Shown: piece after piece, positions 42,150-51,016 of the stretch | Layout: every line of letters begins with the position of its first letter | Numbering within the stretch: position 1 is the stretch's first letter | Program-made: the position numbers and the translations under genes | Source of the DNA: Bacteroidota bacterium | Lineage (GTDB): Bacteria; Bacteroidota; Bacteroidia; NS11-12g; UBA955 | Reading direction: 5' to 3' | Length of the DNA: 64,000 nucleotides | Assembly (NCBI GenBank): GCA_963169345.1 | Contig: CAUJCT010000034.1 | Span: 1 to 64,000 of the forward strand | The notes under the pieces: model-generated | Databases searched by the model: none | What the model saw: the letters and a program-made list of their open reading frames with translations, nothing else | What the model was told of the DNA's origin: nothing

Positions 42150-43829
42150 ATGCACAAACAAACATTTGGTGAAATTTTATCTGGAAATCACCGAGTTCAC
42201 ACCATCATTTCCCCCTTTAAAATTGTACTTCCATATCTTGCCCTGGGTCTGGGTTACATATTTTTTTCCGATTTTGTTATCTCTTTACTGATAAAGGATC
42301 CACATAATTTGCAGGTGATTCAGTCGCTGAAGGGCGCCGGATTCATCATAACCACTTCTGTGCTCTTGTACTTTCTTGTTAAGAAACATTCGGATATACT
42401 GATTGCCAATTATGAAACTCTAATTGCTAAAATACGAAATTCTGAGAAAGAGCTAAGACTTTCTGAGGAAAAATACATCACCTTGTTTGAGGAAAGTCCA
42501 ATTCCTATGTGGATTTACGACAAGGAATCACTGCGCTTTTCTCTGGTTAATAAGGCTGCTGTTTTAAAATATGGTTACTCCAAAGACGAATTTTATTCGA
42601 TGACCATTAAAGATATCCGCCCATCTGATGATTTAGGTTTACTATACTCTGCCTTAAATGATAGAGGAAATGAAAAACATAAAGTCTGGCCAAGCGTCTT
42701 CAGACATATTGATAAGTATGGTCGACTTTTATATGTCAGAATCGAAAGCGTTATTGTACCTTTTGATGATAGTTTATCCATTATGGTTATAGCAACCGAC
42801 ATAACACAGGATTTAGTCAATCAGGAAAATCTTCTAATCGCTAATTCAAGATTGGTATCTGCAAGTGAAATGGCCAGATTGGGTTATTGGAATCTGGAGA
42901 TATCTAATAAAAAATTATATTGCTCAGAAATACTTTGTATGATTTTGGGTGTGTCTGGAACCCATCATACTGAATTTAGAACATTGCTTCATCTTATACA
43001 TCCTGGGGATTTAAATATGATGCTCTCCAAATTTAAACAGCTTTTTAAAAATGGGCAGGTCGACGATTTTGAACACAGAATATATACCCCGAGTGGAGAA
43101 TTAAAGTGGGTTCAGCAAAAGATAAAAATAGTTAAAAACCGTATTGGCAACTGGAAAAGTATTGAAGGTATTGTCTATGATATCAATGAAAGAAAAATTG
43201 CTGAAGAAGCTGCTCATAAAAGCCTGGAGAGATACAATATGTTGTCGAAGACTGTTTTTGAAGCAATCATTGACTGGGATTACACAAAGAATGAAGTGTA
43301 CATTGGGGATGGATTTTCAAAATTATTTGGTTTTGATTTAAGCAATGTTTCTAAAGACGTTTGGTTGGATAATATTTATTTTGAGGATAAGGAAAGAGTG
43401 CTTCAAAACTTCAAAGCCTCACTTTCTGATGTGCATCAATTGGAGTTCTTTGATGAATATCGATTTGTCAAATCAGATGGAGAAATTGCTTTTGTACAAC
43501 ATAAAGGGGTATTCGACAGAAACAGCGAAGGCAAAGTAATACGTGCTCTGGGCGCTATAATTGACATCACTGAATCCATTAAAAAAGCGGATAAGATAAA
43601 GAGTCAGAATCTCAAAATTTCAAATATGATCTGGACTCAGTCGCATATACTTCGTTCTCCTGTTGCATCGATATTAGGGTTGGTTGATATTCTTAAAAAT
43701 AAAGCCAAATATAAGGTGGATGATGAGGAAGAAGTGATAAAAATGTTGGGTATCAGTGCTGAAAAACTGGATGAAGTCATTCATTCAATTACCAGTGAAG
43801 CTAATGATGAAATACATGAATTAAATTAA
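42150..43829 (+). CDS. Membrane PAS sensor with HisKA-like helix but no ATPase domain
   Basis: 559 residues. Two N-terminal membrane helices (about 24-48 and 60-80), a short coiled coil (IRNSEKELRLSEEKY), then three PAS/PAC units (about 105-220, 230-350, 360-480: YITLFEESPIPMWIYD, FEHRIYTPSGELKWVQQ, VFEAIIDWDYTKNEVYIGDGFSKLFGF). It ends with a phospho-acceptor-like helix, MIWTQSHILRSPVASILGLVDIL (His499), and stops 60 residues later without an N, G1 or G2 box. No ATPase frame exists in the 91 bp before the next gene. It may act as a receiver of phosphate or a dimerising sensor for a partner kinase encoded elsewhere. Confidence 0.85.
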   Translation: MHKQTFGEILSGNHRVHTIISPFKIVLPYLALGLGYIFFSDFVISLLIKDPHNLQVIQSLKGAGFIITTSVLLYFLVKKHSDILIANYETLIAKIRNSEKELRLSEEKYITLFEESPIPMWIYDKESLRFSLVNKAAVLKYGYSKDEFYSMTIKDIRPSDDLGLLYSALNDRGNEKHKVWPSVFRHIDKYGRLLYVRIESVIVPFDDSLSIMVIATDITQDLVNQENLLIANSRLVSASEMARLGYWNLEISNKKLYCSEILCMILGVSGTHHTEFRTLLHLIHPGDLNMMLSKFKQLFKNGQVDDFEHRIYTPSGELKWVQQKIKIVKNRIGNWKSIEGIVYDINERKIAEEAAHKSLERYNMLSKTVFEAIIDWDYTKNEVYIGDGFSKLFGFDLSNVSKDVWLDNIYFEDKERVLQNFKASLSDVHQLEFFDEYRFVKSDGEIAFVQHKGVFDRNSEGKVIRALGAIIDITESIKKADKIKSQNLKISNMIWTQSHILRSPVASILGLVDILKNKAKYKVDDEEEVIKMLGISAEKLDEVIHSITSEANDEIHELN

Positions 43830-43920
43830 TAGATATTAACCATTATTTGTTCTCAGTTCTTGATTATCTTTTGTAGGGACTTTTCAAATAAATAATGAAT
43901 ATTCCATTCAAATTATCTGC

Positions 43921-45171
43921 TTATTCTTTTTTGTTACCTTTCAATATCAACCTCAGGGATGTATCCTTAGTCATATAAGCCCAGGCCCAGTTAATGAATA
44001 TAATCAGTTTGTTCCTTGTGCTTAATATCAACATTAAATGCAAAGACATCCAGATGAACCAGGCTATGTAGCCCTTTAAATGCAGTTTTCCAAAATCAAC
44101 AACCGCCTTGTTTCTGCCTATGGTTGCCATAGTGCCGAGATCCTTGTATTCATAGTCTTTTAAGGTTTGTCCTTTGAGTTGAAGACCGAGGTTTTGAGAC
44201 AAATTTTTAGCCTGATTGATGGCTACATTGGCCAACTGTGGATGTCCTTTGGGGTAAAGGGGTGTTTCCATATAGGCAATATCTCCTATGGCGTAAATGT
44301 TCTCGTATCCTTGAATCAAATTTTGTCTGTTTACCTTGATGCGATTACCAGGTGCAATACTATCGTTGCTTAAACCTTTAATGCCATTGGCTACAACTCC
44401 GGCCGCCCAAATAACGGTGTAGGTTTCTATCGTTTGCCCGTCATTGAGAGTTAATGTCCGGCCATCGTATTGCTTTACAAATTTGGAAGTTAAGATACTG
44501 ACACCCATTTTACGCAGGTAATTTTCCGAATCTCTTTTCGACTTTTCGCTCATATTGTTGAGGGTATGAGCGCTGCCCTCAATCAGGTAAATATTGAATT
44601 TCGAAAAATCAATACCGGGATAATCTTTAGGCAAAACGTGGTGTTTGATTTCTGCAAATGACCCGGCCAGCTCCACACCTGTTGGTCCTGCGCCTACAAT
44701 CACCAGATTTTGTAAGGCGGCTTTGTCGTAGTCGTTGCTGGAGATGATGCTTTCGAAAGTTTCAAGCACATGATTACGGATATTAATAGCCTCTGCTGTT
44801 GATTTCAATGTCAAAGCATGTTTTTCAATTTCACTGTTGCCAAAGAAGTTGGTTTTGCAACCCATGGCGAGCACCAGATGGTCGTATTGAAAATTACCTA
44901 TGCTCGTAACAAGTGTCTTTTGTTCAGCTTGAATTTCCAAAGCTTCGGCCATTCTTATCTGAATATTTTTCTTTCTTTTGAAAATATTTCGGATAGGGAA
45001 GGAGATGCTGGAAGGCTCAATCTGAGAGGTGGCGACCTGATAAAACAGAGGTTGAAACTGATGGTGATTTATCTTGTCAATCAGAAGTATGTCGAAGACA
45101 TCTGAATCGAGATTTTGAGCCAATTGAATACCGGCAAAACCGGCACCAATAATGACAATTTTTTGTTTCAT
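43921..45171 (-). CDS. ndh: Type II NADH:quinone oxidoreductase (NDH-2)
   Basis: 416 residues from ATG at 45171 (MKQKIVIIGAGFAGIQLAQ). The open frame runs on to 45393, but that extension crosses nonamer repeats and is not coding. Single-subunit, non-proton-pumping NADH dehydrogenase. FAD site GAGFAGIQLA, NAD site LVIVGAGPTGVELAGSFAE, ENIYAIGDIAYME, PLFYQVATSQIEPSSISFPIR, and a C-terminal membrane-associated segment (YIAWFIWMSLHLMLIL). It hands electrons to menaquinone. Confidence 0.92.
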   Translation of the reverse strand: MKQKIVIIGAGFAGIQLAQNLDSDVFDILLIDKINHHQFQPLFYQVATSQIEPSSISFPIRNIFKRKKNIQIRMAEALEIQAEQKTLVTSIGNFQYDHLVLAMGCKTNFFGNSEIEKHALTLKSTAEAINIRNHVLETFESIISSNDYDKAALQNLVIVGAGPTGVELAGSFAEIKHHVLPKDYPGIDFSKFNIYLIEGSAHTLNNMSEKSKRDSENYLRKMGVSILTSKFVKQYDGRTLTLNDGQTIETYTVIWAAGVVANGIKGLSNDSIAPGNRIKVNRQNLIQGYENIYAIGDIAYMETPLYPKGHPQLANVAINQAKNLSQNLGLQLKGQTLKDYEYKDLGTMATIGRNKAVVDFGKLHLKGYIAWFIWMSLHLMLILSTRNKLIIFINWAWAYMTKDTSLRLILKGNKKE

Positions 45172-45196
45172 AAAATGCTTGCTTAAAGAAGCGCCG

Positions 45197-45204
45197 CAAA
45201 GGTA
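45197..45204 (-). promoter_or_regulatory. -7 box for NDH-2
   Basis: Minus strand TACCTTTG, a perfect TAnnTTTG, 25 nt upstream of the ATG at 45171. The nonamer array begins 12 nt further upstream, where the -33 region should be. Confidence 0.5.
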
Positions 45205-45215
45205 ATGAGAAAATT

Positions 45216-45256
45216 TTAAGTTGTTAAGTTGTTTAGTCGTTAAGTTGTTAAGTCGT
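45216..45256. repeat. Nonamer tandem array next to the NDH-2 promoter
   Basis: About four and a half copies of a GTTAAGTTG/GTTAAGTCG-type unit (TTAAGTTG, TTAAGTTG, TTTAGTCG, TTAAGTTG, TTAAGTCG) ending in GTGGGG. Confidence 0.75.
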
Positions 45257-45481
45257 GGGGCTTTTTTATAAAATTGAAGCTTTCGTTCAATAGGCAGATA
45301 TATGCACGAAGCTCCTTTGTCTTGAAAACTTAAAATTTTTCGAAATCTATCTGCGTTAATCCCTCCGCTTAAGGCGGATAGTTCGCTCAACATTTTGGAA
45401 TCAGATTATATAGATTTCCTGAAACCAAATTTATCATAATGCCATTATTCTGTGCAGTTCTGCGTTAAAAAGAACGAAACT

Positions 45482-45852
45482 GTTAAGTCGTAAAGTCGTT
45501 AAGTCGTGGGGTGATTGGTTGGGATTGAGATTGGTGGAATGGGGAGTTGAGGGCATGTAGAACACAGAACGAAGAAAGAACCCGCTAATCACACAGAAAA
45601 TTTATCCCGTAGGTACGGGATTGACACGGCAATTGGTTTGCTTGCGCAAACGGGAACGCACGGAATGATTAAGATAAGCTAAAAGATATTTACAAGCCCA
45701 AGAACTTAACGTTTGAAGAGCGTCGCGATCAGCCTAAGGCTGACAGGTAACGACGACGCCTACGGAAGCGACAAAAATGATTCAGGACTTTAATTTCAGT
45801 TTGTTTAAAGTCTATCCACAAGCAATACGACTTAACGACTTTACGACTTAAC
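45482..45852. repeat. 26-bp perfect inverted repeat bracketing 319 bases
   Basis: 45482-45507 (GTTAAGTCGTAAAGTCG, continuing TTAAGTCGT) is the exact reverse complement of 45827-45852. Both arms are built from the GTTAAGTCG nonamer. The right arm continues with one more unit (to 45860). Confidence 0.85.
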
Positions 45853-45885
45853 GACTTAACAGCGAAGCCCTCTACCGCGACACAA

Positions 45886-45989
45886 TTCAGCTATTCAGCA
45901 ATTCAGCTATTCAGCAATTCAGCAATTCAGCAATTCAGCAATTCAGCTCTTCAGCTATTCAGCTCTTCAGCTATTCAGCTCTTCAGCCT
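45886..45989. repeat. Octamer tandem array (13 copies) upstream of the receptor gene
   Basis: Thirteen uninterrupted 8-bp units of TTCAGCNN: the last two bases run TA, AA, TA, AA, AA, AA, AA, TC, TA, TC, TA, TC, CT. It ends 26 bp before the -7 box of the 46040 gene. Confidence 0.92.
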
Positions 45990-46015
45990 TTCTTCCTTTC
46001 TTCCTTAAACCTTCT

Positions 46016-46023
46016 TATCTTTG
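46016..46023 (+). promoter_or_regulatory. -7 box of the outer membrane receptor gene
   Basis: TATCTTTG, perfect TAnnTTTG, 16 nt before ATG. The -33 position falls in the TTTCTTCC tract that directly follows the octamer array. Confidence 0.5.
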
Positions 46024-46039
46024 CTTGGTCTAACGAATA

Positions 46040-48868
46040 ATGTCTTTTCTAAAACGAATCTCCGCACTGTGTGTTTTTTCGCTTGCCCTTATTGGTAATA
46101 GCTTCTCTCAAACAATTGTTGGTCGAGTTATCAATGCCAAACAAGCTCCCGTCGCCTATTCTTCTGTTTATCTTTATCACCTGCCAGATTCAGCTCTGGT
46201 GGCTTCAAGTGATGCCGATTCTACAGGTCGGTTTCGACTTAAAGGCTTTGGAATTGGTAACTATTTTATAAAAGCTGAAAACATGAATTATTTGCCTGGG
46301 TATGCTTCTATAAATGTTGACAGTGCTAAACTATACAGAAAGCAAATTGAACTTGGACCGGAAGTGACGCAGTTTGCAGGTGGTGGTGTTAAAATTACTC
46401 GTACCATGAATCAGAAAAATGATACGGTCGAATTCAATGCCAGTAGTTATAAAGTCAATCCCGATGCCAGTGCCGAAAATTTAGTTACTAAAATGCCCGG
46501 GGTGACCAATGAAAATGGTACAATTAAAGCCCAGGGTGAAGAAATTAAAAAAGTGACAGTAGATGGTCAGGACTTTTATGGTGATGATGCAGCAGCAGCG
46601 CTTAAAAATTTGCCGGCTGAAATAGTCGATAAAATACAGATTTACGACAGGGCTTCCGATCAGTCACAATTTACCGGCATGGACGATGGTAATTCTCAGA
46701 AAACATTGAATATTGTTACTAAAAATGGGAAAAACAACGGACAGTTCGGAAAGATTTATGGTGGATATGGTACCGACAATCGTTGGGCTGCCGGGGGGAA
46801 CATCAATTTTTTTAAAGGGAAAAACAGATTATCCGTAGTTGGGATGAGTAACAATATCAACCAGCAAAACTTTACCTCTCAGGACATAACCGGATTGACT
46901 GGTAGCACAGGTGGAGGTGGTATGATGGGTGGTCCGGGTGGAGGCAATTTCAGACGTCCTGGTGGTGGCGGAGATATGAATAATTTTCTAGTTGGTCAGC
47001 AAAGTGGTATCAATACAACGAATTCACTAGGCTTAAACTTTTCATCTTTTGGAATGAAGAATCTGAAGCTGACAGCCAGTTACTTTTTTAACAATGGCAT
47101 TAATAACTCATCTTCATTTTTAAACAGAACCTACTTTCTCACAGCTCTTGCCAATCAATTGTATTCACAAGGCGACACCAGTAAAAATACGTCTTACAAC
47201 CATCGCTTTAATATGCGTTTGGAATATACCATAGACTCTGCAAATTCAATCATTTATACGCCTTCATTCCGATACCAAACCAATCAGTTGTATTCGGTGT
47301 TTGATGCGCGTACCAAAACTCAGGAAATGGATACCCTGAACAGCAGCGGCAGCAAAAGCAACAGCAAAGCCAATGGTTATACCATCTCCAATAATCTGTT
47401 GCTCCGTCACAGATTTAAATTGCCGGGTCATACGCTTTCACTCAACTTGTCGCATACTTTAAACTCTAATATTGGCAACAGCGATTTAAATTCAAATAAT
47501 CAGTTTTACGAACCTGTTTACAGTATTTCAGCTTTTAAACAAATAGCGGATAACAACACCAACTCGAGTAATTTTTCACCTAATATTTCTTATACTTTTC
47601 CTATAAAGAAGAAGTCGACAATCGAGTTGAATTACAACCCTACATTTAATTACAGTAAGTCGTATAAATACACCCAGAGATTTGATTCTTTAACCAACGA
47701 ATATTCTGCTGTCGATTCTTTGTTGAGCAGTACATTTAACAACGTTTCAAACACACATAGAATCGGTGGTACTTACCGATACAAATCTGATAAATTTTCA
47801 TTCAATATAGGTGCCACAGCACAAAGACTTACCCTGAGAAGCGAACAGACTTTCCCAAGAAATTACACGATTTCGAAACCATTCGACAATCTCTTGCCCA
47901 ATGCCATGATTACATATCAGCCGGCTAAAAATAAAAATCTGCGGGTTTATTTCAGAGGAAGTACCAATATCCCAAGTGTGAGTCAATTGCAAAATGTCAT
48001 CAACAACTCCAACCCACTTATTTTATCCAGTGGAAATTCCAGTTTAAGGCAGGAAGTCAGTTACAGAGCATTTTTCAGATACAGTTCTACCAATGTTTCT
48101 AAAGGACGTTCATTTTTCTTGTTTGGGAATGCATCAACAACAGCTGACTATATAGCCAATAACAACGTACTGGCTCAATCGGATACTACAGTGCAGTTGA
48201 GTGAAACCAAAGTGAACCTGAAAAAAGGAGCACAAATTAATTTACCAGTCAATTTAGATGGATATCGCAATTTCAGAACCTTTATCACGTATGGTATCCC
48301 AGTCAAAAAAATAAAGTCTACTTTGAATTTTAATGCAGGTCAAACCATTACCCGTTCACCTGCCATGATCAATGATAAGATTAATTTCAGCAATACATAT
48401 AATTCAAATGCCGGTTTAGTGGTAGCCAGTAATGTCAGTGAGAGACTCGATTTTACCATTTCATACGGAGCCAATTATAACATTGTGAGAAACTCTATTC
48501 AGAGCTCAGCCAATTCCAATTATCTGATTCAGAATTTCAATTTTAAACTGAACTATATGCCGACAAAGCATATTGTTTTCAATACAGACATTACCAATTC
48601 GTCTTATTCAGGTCTTGGCAGTGCGTATAATTTAAGCATCTGGCTCGTGAATGGCGGCATAGGTTATAAGTTTTTAAAAGACAACAGAGGTGAATTGAAA
48701 TTATCTGTTTTCGATGCATTAAAAAAGAACAACAGCATTTCAAGAACTGTGACTGAAAACTATATTGAGGATAAAACAACTCAGATTCTGACACGTTTCT
48801 ACATGCTGACCTTTACATATTCGATAAGAAACTTCAACGCGAATGCAAAAAAGACAACTACAAAATAA
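46040..48868 (+). CDS. TonB-receptor-like outer membrane protein with carboxypeptidase-regulatory domain
   Basis: 942 residues. Signal peptide ending SFSQ, a carboxypeptidase D regulatory-like beta sandwich (about 25-110; IVGRVINAKQAPVAYSSVYLY), a plug-like domain (about 130-230; NPDASAENLVTKMPGV, KKVTVDGQDFYGDDAAAALKNLPAEIVDKIQIYD) and a long barrel ending in MLTFTYSIRNFNANAKKTTTK. This is the 'outer membrane beta-barrel' group related to TonB-dependent receptors, without an obvious TonB box. A Gly/Met-rich loop (about 290-315) lies in the first barrel part. The ligand is unknown. Tandem octamers precede the promoter. Confidence 0.85.
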   Translation: MSFLKRISALCVFSLALIGNSFSQTIVGRVINAKQAPVAYSSVYLYHLPDSALVASSDADSTGRFRLKGFGIGNYFIKAENMNYLPGYASINVDSAKLYRKQIELGPEVTQFAGGGVKITRTMNQKNDTVEFNASSYKVNPDASAENLVTKMPGVTNENGTIKAQGEEIKKVTVDGQDFYGDDAAAALKNLPAEIVDKIQIYDRASDQSQFTGMDDGNSQKTLNIVTKNGKNNGQFGKIYGGYGTDNRWAAGGNINFFKGKNRLSVVGMSNNINQQNFTSQDITGLTGSTGGGGMMGGPGGGNFRRPGGGGDMNNFLVGQQSGINTTNSLGLNFSSFGMKNLKLTASYFFNNGINNSSSFLNRTYFLTALANQLYSQGDTSKNTSYNHRFNMRLEYTIDSANSIIYTPSFRYQTNQLYSVFDARTKTQEMDTLNSSGSKSNSKANGYTISNNLLLRHRFKLPGHTLSLNLSHTLNSNIGNSDLNSNNQFYEPVYSISAFKQIADNNTNSSNFSPNISYTFPIKKKSTIELNYNPTFNYSKSYKYTQRFDSLTNEYSAVDSLLSSTFNNVSNTHRIGGTYRYKSDKFSFNIGATAQRLTLRSEQTFPRNYTISKPFDNLLPNAMITYQPAKNKNLRVYFRGSTNIPSVSQLQNVINNSNPLILSSGNSSLRQEVSYRAFFRYSSTNVSKGRSFFLFGNASTTADYIANNNVLAQSDTTVQLSETKVNLKKGAQINLPVNLDGYRNFRTFITYGIPVKKIKSTLNFNAGQTITRSPAMINDKINFSNTYNSNAGLVVASNVSERLDFTISYGANYNIVRNSIQSSANSNYLIQNFNFKLNYMPTKHIVFNTDITNSSYSGLGSAYNLSIWLVNGGIGYKFLKDNRGELKLSVFDALKKNNSISRTVTENYIEDKTTQILTRFYMLTFTYSIRNFNANAKKTTTK

Positions 48869-49064
48869 TCAACTCTATTTAAATAAATTAGTTATCAAAA
48901 CTAATTATTAAATTGAATTTAGTGTCAATTTTGATGAATGTATAAAAACCAAATATCTTATCAGAAATAATTCTCTTATTAAAATAAACTTGATTTTTGT
49001 TTCATTAGAGTTTTAAGCGTTTAAAGCAAGTGTATCTTACGAATTATCTTTAACGAATCTTTAG

Positions 49065-49315
49065 TGGAAACGGATGTGCGGGTTGAGTCCACGAACTTAG
49101 CGGAGCGATCTCACGACCGGAGGGAGTAACTTAGCGGAGCGATCTCACGACCGGAGGGAGTAACTAACGCGTAGAATTTAAATCATGGCAGCCACGAGCA
49201 GGTTGGATATGCAGCGGCAAAGCCATGATTGAAATTTTGGTTCGTGGTGGCCTTTTTTTGTTTACTTTTTTTTGCCATAAAAAAAAGTAAATGCCAAACC
49301 TGCGGCATGAGCAGG
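49065..49315 (+). repeat. Structured intergenic repeat, copy 1 (with tandem insert)
   Basis: Shares about 179 bases with 51272-51450. Elements in order: GTCCACGAAC, ATCATGGC, GCCACGA, GCCATGAT, TTCGTGGTGGCC followed by T7, a hairpin TTTACTTTTTTTT-GCCAT-AAAAAAAAGTAAA (this arm pair is perfect), and CCTGC-GGCATGA-GCAGG. It differs from copy 2 by a 72-base insert (49097-49168). Confidence 0.88.
49097..49164 (+). repeat. Perfect 34-bp tandem duplication inside copy 1
   Basis: Units 49097-49130 and 49131-49164 are identical (TTAGCGGAGCGATCTCACGA then CCGGAGGGAGTAAC), followed by TAAC. The insert is GC-rich and absent from copy 2. Confidence 0.9.
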
Positions 49316-49342
49316 GAAAAATAAATGTTATAAAACAACTTA

Positions 49343-51016
49343 TTAAGGTGTTTTTTCACCACTGATTTTAATAAACTCCCCCCTTACCAGCTTATAAGAT
49401 TTATCTTCTATTTTTATCACCTGGCCTTCCGTTACTTTAGATAAATCATACAGGTCTTGTGTCATTGTATGGATACTGCCTTTATTGGCTCGTATCATGT
49501 TTAAATAAGCCGGATTTATGCCCTTTGAAGTATGAATACCACATAATATCAAATGTATTGGAACTTTGACCAGCTTAAGCAAGTCAAGGTCGCGGGGTGT
49601 GGCGAAATTATCAGCAATCATTATCACTTCTTTGATATTGGGATTCTTTTTTAAACCTTCGATTACCGCTTCAATATTGTTCTCAGGTCTGTCGCCTCCA
49701 TTGCCTCTCAGCATAGCTTTTTTCATGGTAATGGAAAGCACTTCGAAGCTGGTAGTATTGATGTAATAAAGTCCACCAACTTGACCATTTATTTTTATCA
49801 GATCGGGTTTGTTGTCGCCGTCGTTAAAGAATATAAAATCGTGATTGCCGTTGTTTTGTTCCAGGTTGAGTTTGTGCCACATCTGGAATTGAGCCAGGTA
49901 AGGGTACATGCTGGCTGTAACATCTGTTGCCACCAAACAGTTTTTCCAGTTTTTGTTTCTGTCCAGTACTTTAATAACCAGGTCAGGAGTAGATGAAAAT
50001 AAACCTTTACCGACTTTGATAATACTGGTGTCAAGATAATCGCAAACAGTTTCAACTCTTGTTATAAATAAAAAGCGATCGAGGTCAGTTTGTACCTCAC
50101 CATCAACAATAGGATAGGCAATAAATTGGAGCTTATAGCCATGTTTACTTTTGTATAATCTGGCCGTTATTTTACTGGCTACTTTCTTTTTCTCATATTT
50201 TCCGCTGGTAACAGTTAAATCGTTTTTAAACAAGCGAATTAATTTTTTGTATTTGATGAAAGATTCAGCGTTTTCCAATGATTCAAATTCACCTTTTTCA
50301 TTGGTGTAAATGGTCATTTCAACTGTATCATCGCGCTCAAGTTCTGTTTTTAGTACCCTGGCGAGTTGCTCTGTTTTATCGGCGTCCCATGAACGTGTTT
50401 TAGGTAATTTGTTGTCTTTGATTTTGGTTCTCAAAGTCATTGTATCACATTTCTTGATAAAATTGGTTTTACCGGTAGCAATGAGAGAATCCATTTTCCT
50501 ACTGTCTCTCAAACCTTCATATATGCTGCTGTAGTAGTCAAGTAGGGCGAGTTCGGCTTCTTTATAAAGGGCGAGTTCAGGAGATTTAAGTTGAATAATG
50601 AAGCCATGGAAATAACCCTTACATGTTTCAGGGTCTTTGCAGCCTGTTTGTTCGGCCCAATACCAATCGATGTTTTTATTGTTTTTTAAACCCGGAACCT
50701 GAGCAAACAGCATATCCATTCTGCGCATGTTCAAATCAAACTGGTCGAAGGTTTCGCTTAATCTGTATCTTGAATAGGCTAAAGTAACGGAAGCAATTCT
50801 GTCAATTGGAATTTTTTCTAATCTTGATTTGGGAATAGAGCCATTGAAAGACATTTCAAGCAGAAGAAGATTGGTGTCCCAGTCGGCAATTTCGAGTTGT
50901 TTGGTGGTAATTTTAACGACATAGGAGGGCAGTTCCTTACTAGTGGCTGCCGGACTTTGAGCGTATAAGCCCAATTGCCCTATAAAGCACAATATAATGA
51001 AAACCCCTTTTTTCAT
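49343..51016 (-). CDS. Secreted protein with vWA-like domain, unknown function
   Basis: 557 residues from ATG at 51016 (MKKGVFIILCFIGQLGLYAQ, a good signal peptide); a TTG frame from 51043 adds nine unlikely residues. N-terminal half is helical with QTGCKDPETCKGYFHG. The C-terminal half (about 360-520) looks like a von Willebrand A fold: CLVATDVTASMYPYLAQFQMW (MIDAS-like DxTxS), FIFFNDGD, GGDRPENNIEAVIEGLKK, KEVIMIADNFATPRDLDLLK, HLILCGI. It ends with a small YKLVRGEFIKIS module. I do not know a characterised relative. Copies of the structured repeat flank it on both sides. Confidence 0.72.
   Translation of the reverse strand: MKKGVFIILCFIGQLGLYAQSPAATSKELPSYVVKITTKQLEIADWDTNLLLLEMSFNGSIPKSRLEKIPIDRIASVTLAYSRYRLSETFDQFDLNMRRMDMLFAQVPGLKNNKNIDWYWAEQTGCKDPETCKGYFHGFIIQLKSPELALYKEAELALLDYYSSIYEGLRDSRKMDSLIATGKTNFIKKCDTMTLRTKIKDNKLPKTRSWDADKTEQLARVLKTELERDDTVEMTIYTNEKGEFESLENAESFIKYKKLIRLFKNDLTVTSGKYEKKKVASKITARLYKSKHGYKLQFIAYPIVDGEVQTDLDRFLFITRVETVCDYLDTSIIKVGKGLFSSTPDLVIKVLDRNKNWKNCLVATDVTASMYPYLAQFQMWHKLNLEQNNGNHDFIFFNDGDNKPDLIKINGQVGGLYYINTTSFEVLSITMKKAMLRGNGGDRPENNIEAVIEGLKKNPNIKEVIMIADNFATPRDLDLLKLVKVPIHLILCGIHTSKGINPAYLNMIRANKGSIHTMTQDLYDLSKVTEGQVIKIEDKSYKLVRGEFIKISGEKTP

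Larger units (their letters stand above)
45172..46039. other. 868-base repeat-rich spacer
   Basis: No gene. It holds nonamer arrays (45216-45256, 45482-45510, 45827-45860), short GC-rich palindromes (45364, 45604, 45636, 45729), an octamer array (45886-45989) and promoters for NDH-2 and the outer membrane receptor at its two ends. Confidence 0.7.
48869..49342. other. Spacer with structured repeat copy 1
   Basis: Convergent spacer between the receptor and the vWA-like gene. The first about 195 bases are AT-rich without features; the remainder is the structured repeat 49065-49315. Confidence 0.6.

Noticed and set aside
45172-45393. N-terminal extension of NDH-2 by 74 residues
   Set aside because: It would cross the -7 box and the nonamer array and precedes the conserved MKQKIVIIGAGFAG start.
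45886-45989. Possible CRISPR array
   Set aside because: Units are 8 bp with no spacers and no cas genes; it is a simple tandem repeat.
49065-49315. Terminator of the 46040 receptor gene
   Set aside because: It is about 200 bp past the stop and its twin lies where no upstream plus-strand gene exists, so termination is not its general role, though it may stop transcripts locally.
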